From contig JACPVB010000301.1 of NCBI GenBank assembly GCA_016191985.1, positions 1 to 7,457 of the forward strand: DNA of 7,457 bases, read 5' to 3'. A model generated the notes under the pieces. That model had not been told where the DNA came from, made no database searches, and was given only the letters and a program-made list of their open reading frames with translations. The position numbers and the translations under genes were made by a program. This document shows, piece after piece, positions 5,798 through 7,457 of this stretch. Origin of the DNA: Chloroflexota bacterium. Its GTDB lineage: Bacteria > Chloroflexota > Anaerolineae > Anaerolineales > Villigracilaceae. Within the stretch, counting starts at the first letter, position 1; the number at the start of each line of letters is the position of its first letter.

Positions 5798-6103
5798 ATG
5801 AACACCCCTGTCTTGCAGCATGACCTTGAAATAACCCGCAAAATTATATTGGAACGATTGAAAAATTATCGCGCCAAAGTATATTTATTTGGTTCGCAGG
5901 CTACGGGAAAGGCGCGTGTCTACTCGGATATTGACGTGGCTGTCCTGCCGCTTCAAAAAATGCCAATTTCGACACTTTCAGAAATTCGTGAGGAATTGGA
6001 AGAGAGCGATATCGTTCGTACGGTGGACGTGGTGGACCTGGCCGAAACAGACGAGAGTTTTCGTCAACGCGTGGAAAAGGAAGGTGTGGTATGGAAAGAG
6101 TAA
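5798..6103 (+). CDS. MNT-type minimal nucleotidyltransferase, probable antitoxin (101 aa)
   Basis: The protein matches minimal nucleotidyltransferases of the DNA polymerase beta superfamily. The motif GSx10DxD is complete: Gly32-Ser33 in YLFGSQATGK, and Asp44 and Asp46 in SDIDVAV. A third acidic residue, Asp77 or Asp80, follows in RTVDVVDL. In type VII toxin-antitoxin systems (HepT-MntA), such enzymes transfer AMP to a tyrosine of the HEPN toxin and so neutralise it. The stop codon overlaps the start of the HEPN gene by 13 bases, which implies translational coupling. The ATG is 3 bases after the glycosyltransferase stop, so it could also be part of that transcript. Length is normal for the family. 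Activity and antitoxin role are inferred from family knowledge and gene pairing. Confidence 0.88.
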   Translation: MNTPVLQHDLEITRKIILERLKNYRAKVYLFGSQATGKARVYSDIDVAVLPLQKMPISTLSEIREELEESDIVRTVDVVDLAETDESFRQRVEKEGVVWKE

Positions 6104-6483
6104 TTGAGCGCTTGCGGGTCGCGCGCAGGGCGTTATCCACCTTGCAGGAGTTAACAACCAAACCTGAGCTTTCTGTTGTTGAGCGCGATGCAGCTATTCA
6201 GCGTTTCGAATATACGTTTGAAGCAACCTGGAAAGCGGCGCAGATGTTTTTAATTGTGATCGAAGGGATAACCGCCAACTCTCCCAAAAGTGCGGTCCGC
6301 GCCTGCTGGCAGGCGGGGTTGTTGAATGAAGAGAACGCGCAACGCGCCCTGCAAATGTGTGAGACCAGAAATATGACAGTCCACACGTACAACGAGACAC
6401 TTGCTCTTTCCGTGTACCGACAAATTTCAGGATATGCAGATTTGCTTGACCTCTGGCTGAAGGCGATGGAAAAGAAGGTCTGA
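6091..6483 (+). CDS. HEPN-fold protein, nucleotidyltransferase substrate-binding (HI0074-like) / probable toxin (130 aa)
   Basis: The all-helical protein resembles the HI0074 family that is encoded next to MNT nucleotidyltransferases. Residues 36-56 (IQRFEYTFEATWKAAQMFLI) form the typical second helix. The motif ETRNMTVHTYNE (91-102) contains Arg93-x4-His98-x-Tyr100, that is Rx4HxY. In HepT toxins the Arg and His form the RNase site and the Tyr is the AMPylation target of the partner nucleotidyltransferase. The ATG at 6091 is preceded by AAGGAAGG (6077-6084) 6 bases upstream, within the end of the MNT gene. A terminator follows about 30 bases after the TGA, so the two genes form a compact unit. 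A toxic RNase role is inferred from the motif and context; HI0074 itself was first described as a substrate-binding partner. Confidence 0.88.
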   Translation: MERVIERLRVARRALSTLQELTTKPELSVVERDAAIQRFEYTFEATWKAAQMFLIVIEGITANSPKSAVRACWQAGLLNEENAQRALQMCETRNMTVHTYNETLALSVYRQISGYADLLDLWLKAMEKKV

Positions 6484-6510
6484 AGCGAAACTCGATAACA
6501 GCGCGACCCA

Positions 6511-6550
6511 GGAGACAGTCATCTTCAAGATGACCGTCACCTTTTTGTTT
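6511..6550 (+). terminator. Rho-independent terminator after the first MNT-HEPN pair
   Basis: The core stem is GTCATCTT (6518-6525) with AAGATGAC (6527-6534). It is extended, after one mismatch each, by GAC/GTC (6514-6516/6536-6538) and GG/CC (6511-6512/6540-6541). CTTTTTGTTT follows directly (6541-6550). This is a convincing intrinsic terminator 27 bases after the HEPN stop. The stem's right arm also contains the likely -35 box of the next promoter. Confidence 0.8.
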
Positions 6551-6559
6551 GGGTATAAT
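6530..6559 (+). promoter_or_regulatory. Predicted promoter of the second MNT-HEPN pair, leaderless geometry
   Basis: TATAAT (6554-6559) is preceded, with an 18-base spacer, by ATGACC (6530-6535), which matches the -35 consensus at four of six bases. The ATG at 6567 is at or within one base of the expected +1, and no ribosome binding site lies before it, so a leaderless mRNA is predicted. Confidence 0.5.
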
Positions 6560-6566
6560 TGACCGC

Positions 6567-6893
6567 ATGGAAAAAATTTCCAAACGAGCCATTCAGGCCT
6601 TCGCTCGAAAGATCGCCAAAGAGTTCAAACCCCAAAAGATCATCCTCTTTGGGTCGTACGCGTACGGCAAGCCCACCGAAGATTCGGATGTGGATGTTTT
6701 GGTGGTGATTTCATTTACAGGTCAAAACCCTGAAAAAGCCACTGAAATCTGGATGGCAACCAGGCCCAAATTTCCTGTAGATATTATGGTTCGCAAACCT
6801 GCCGAATTAAAAAAGCGCCTTCAAATGGGGGATTTTTTCCTGCAGGACGTGGTGAATAAGGGAAAGGTACTTTATGAAGCCGCTCACGCGTGA
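6567..6893 (+). CDS. MNT-type nucleotidyltransferase, second copy (108 aa)
   Basis: This is a second, clearly diverged minimal nucleotidyltransferase. KIILFGSYAYGK gives Gly29-Ser30, and SDVDVLVV gives Asp41 and Asp43, so GSx10DxD is intact. Asp72 in PVDIMVRKP is the probable third acid, and the end (GDFFLQDVVNKGKVLYE) is the usual family C-terminus. The start is set at ATG 6567, next to a TATAAT box; an in-frame TTG at 6549 would add six residues but lies across the -10 element. The gene overlaps the following HEPN gene by 20 bases. It is expected to modify its HEPN partner as an antitoxin, or to act as its catalytic partner; this is inferred from family knowledge. Its sequence differs widely from the MNT at 5798, so it is not a recent duplicate. 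Confidence 0.88.
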   Translation: MEKISKRAIQAFARKIAKEFKPQKIILFGSYAYGKPTEDSDVDVLVVISFTGQNPEKATEIWMATRPKFPVDIMVRKPAELKKRLQMGDFFLQDVVNKGKVLYEAAHA

Positions 6894-7260
6894 ATGGGTG
6901 GAAAAAGCGGAAAGCGATTGGATTTCCCTGCACCGTGAGATCCGCGCGCGCAAAAATCCCAATTATGATGCCGCCTGTTTCTTTGCCCAGCAGTGCGTGG
7001 AAAAGTACACCAAAGCCAGGCTTATCGAAGCGGAGATTTATTTCAAGAAAACTCATGACCTTTCATACTTGCTTCAATTGGCGGCAGAGATTGAGCCGCT
7101 TTGGGCTAGCTATGAATTTGAGTTCCGCCTTCTAACCGATTATGCTGTTGAGTTTCGATATCCTGGTGCATCCGCTACTTTAGTGAATGCAAAGAACGCT
7201 TTGAAAACCTGCAAGAGTTTCCGCACTGCTGCACGGTTTAGCCTTGGAATAAAAGAATAA
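6874..7260 (+). CDS. HEPN domain protein, PF05168-like (128 aa)
   Basis: The order of features is that of the HEPN family: a first helix (WVEKAESDWISLHREI), then FFAQQCVEKYTKARLIEA (37-53), KKTHDLSYLLQLA (58-70) and the closing LTDYAVEFRYPG (87-98). These are typical of HEPN proteins encoded beside MNT genes. The RNase motif Rx4-6H of toxic HEPN proteins is not present: no Arg is followed by His at that spacing. It may therefore be a non-nucleolytic binding partner or use other residues. GGAAAGG (6861-6867), 6 bases before the ATG, supports the start, and the 20-base overlap with the upstream MNT gene indicates coupling. It belongs to a different HEPN subfamily from the protein at 6091. Confidence 0.85.
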   Translation: MKPLTREWVEKAESDWISLHREIRARKNPNYDAACFFAQQCVEKYTKARLIEAEIYFKKTHDLSYLLQLAAEIEPLWASYEFEFRLLTDYAVEFRYPGASATLVNAKNALKTCKSFRTAARFSLGIKE

Positions 7261-7265
7261 TATTC

Positions 7266-7457
7266 ATGTCCCCCCTCTCCCTCAAACCTGCTTCCGAATA
7301 TACTATCCCCTTCCTTGCGGACTTGATGACCCGCAGTTTTGAAGGCTACTTCGTTCCCATCAACATCACCGAGGCAGTTCTGCTCACCATGCTCCGCCGC
7401 GATGGCATTGACCTGACCTCCAGCCGCGTTTTAATGAAAGACGATGAGCCGATTGGC
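7266..7457 (+). CDS. GNAT family N-acetyltransferase, N-terminal fragment (runs off window)
   Basis: An ATG at 7266 opens a frame that stays open to the window end (64 codons). It reads LKPASEYTIPFLADLM, then TRSFEGYFVPINITEA, LLTMLRRDGIDLTSSRVLM and KDDEPIG. This matches the N-terminal part of GNAT acetyltransferases that have the F-x-x-Y-x-V-P-I signature. The usual next element, the acetyl-CoA-binding motif A, would lie outside the window. It begins 5 bases after the HEPN stop; no clear ribosome binding site or promoter was seen, so read-through from the MNT-HEPN transcript is possible. Substrate unknown. Confidence 0.75.
   Translation, partial: MSPLSLKPASEYTIPFLADLMTRSFEGYFVPINITEAVLLTMLRRDGIDLTSSRVLMKDDEPIG

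Noticed and set aside
6549..6566. TTG start for the second MNT gene
   Set aside because: It would place the start codon across the TATAAT box; the ATG at 6567 fits the promoter and the family N-terminus.
1..7457. CRISPR array, tRNA or rRNA genes, transposase or integrase
   Set aside because: No regularly spaced direct repeats, tRNA-like cloverleaf or recombinase-like protein was found on either strand by eye.

Overview
This window reads as an accessory, cell-surface polysaccharide type region of a bacterial chromosome, followed by a tandem of nucleotidyltransferase/HEPN (toxin-antitoxin-like) gene pairs. My best guess for the host is a Chloroflexota bacterium of the Anaerolineae kind. The reasons are moderate GC, TATAAT-type promoters set so close to ATG codons that the mRNA could be leaderless, several small MNT/HEPN genes side by side, and intergenic palindromes of the TAGGGACAA type. 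The host call is an inference from general impression; no marker gene is present.

Layout. (1) 1-393, + strand: the 3' end of a probable capsule polysaccharide biosynthesis gene, split by an in-frame TGA. (2) 499-2050, - strand: an exported protein with a carboxypeptidase-regulatory-like domain and two fibronectin-III-like repeats, followed by a small membrane protein; a strong hairpin lies between them. (3) 2332-3769, - strand: a hexapeptide-repeat O-acetyltransferase and a PlsC-type acyltransferase, each with its own predicted promoter. (4) 3944-5794, + strand: a PAPS-dependent-type sulfotransferase and a family 2 glycosyltransferase, separated by a pair of repeat-like palindromes. (5) 5798-7260, + strand: two consecutive MNT-HEPN pairs of different HEPN subfamilies. 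In each pair the two genes overlap, and a rho-independent terminator that merges into the next promoter separates the pairs. (6) 7266-7457: the start of a GNAT acetyltransferase that runs off the window.

How the genes fit together. Glycosyl transfer, sulfation, O-acetylation and capsule-type genes suggest synthesis and decoration of an extracellular glycan; the acyltransferase and the secreted FN3-like protein fit an envelope role. The MNT-HEPN pairs look like stabilising or phage-defence type VII toxin-antitoxin modules placed directly behind the glycan genes. The first pair carries the complete GSx10DxD and Rx4HxY motifs. The second has the nucleotidyltransferase motif, but its HEPN partner lacks the usual Rx4-6H RNase motif. 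I found no wholly new system; the unusual points are the tandem arrangement, the promoter architecture and the palindromes. There is no gene-free stretch above 300 bases; the longest, 2051-2331 (281 bases), holds a promoter and a terminator.
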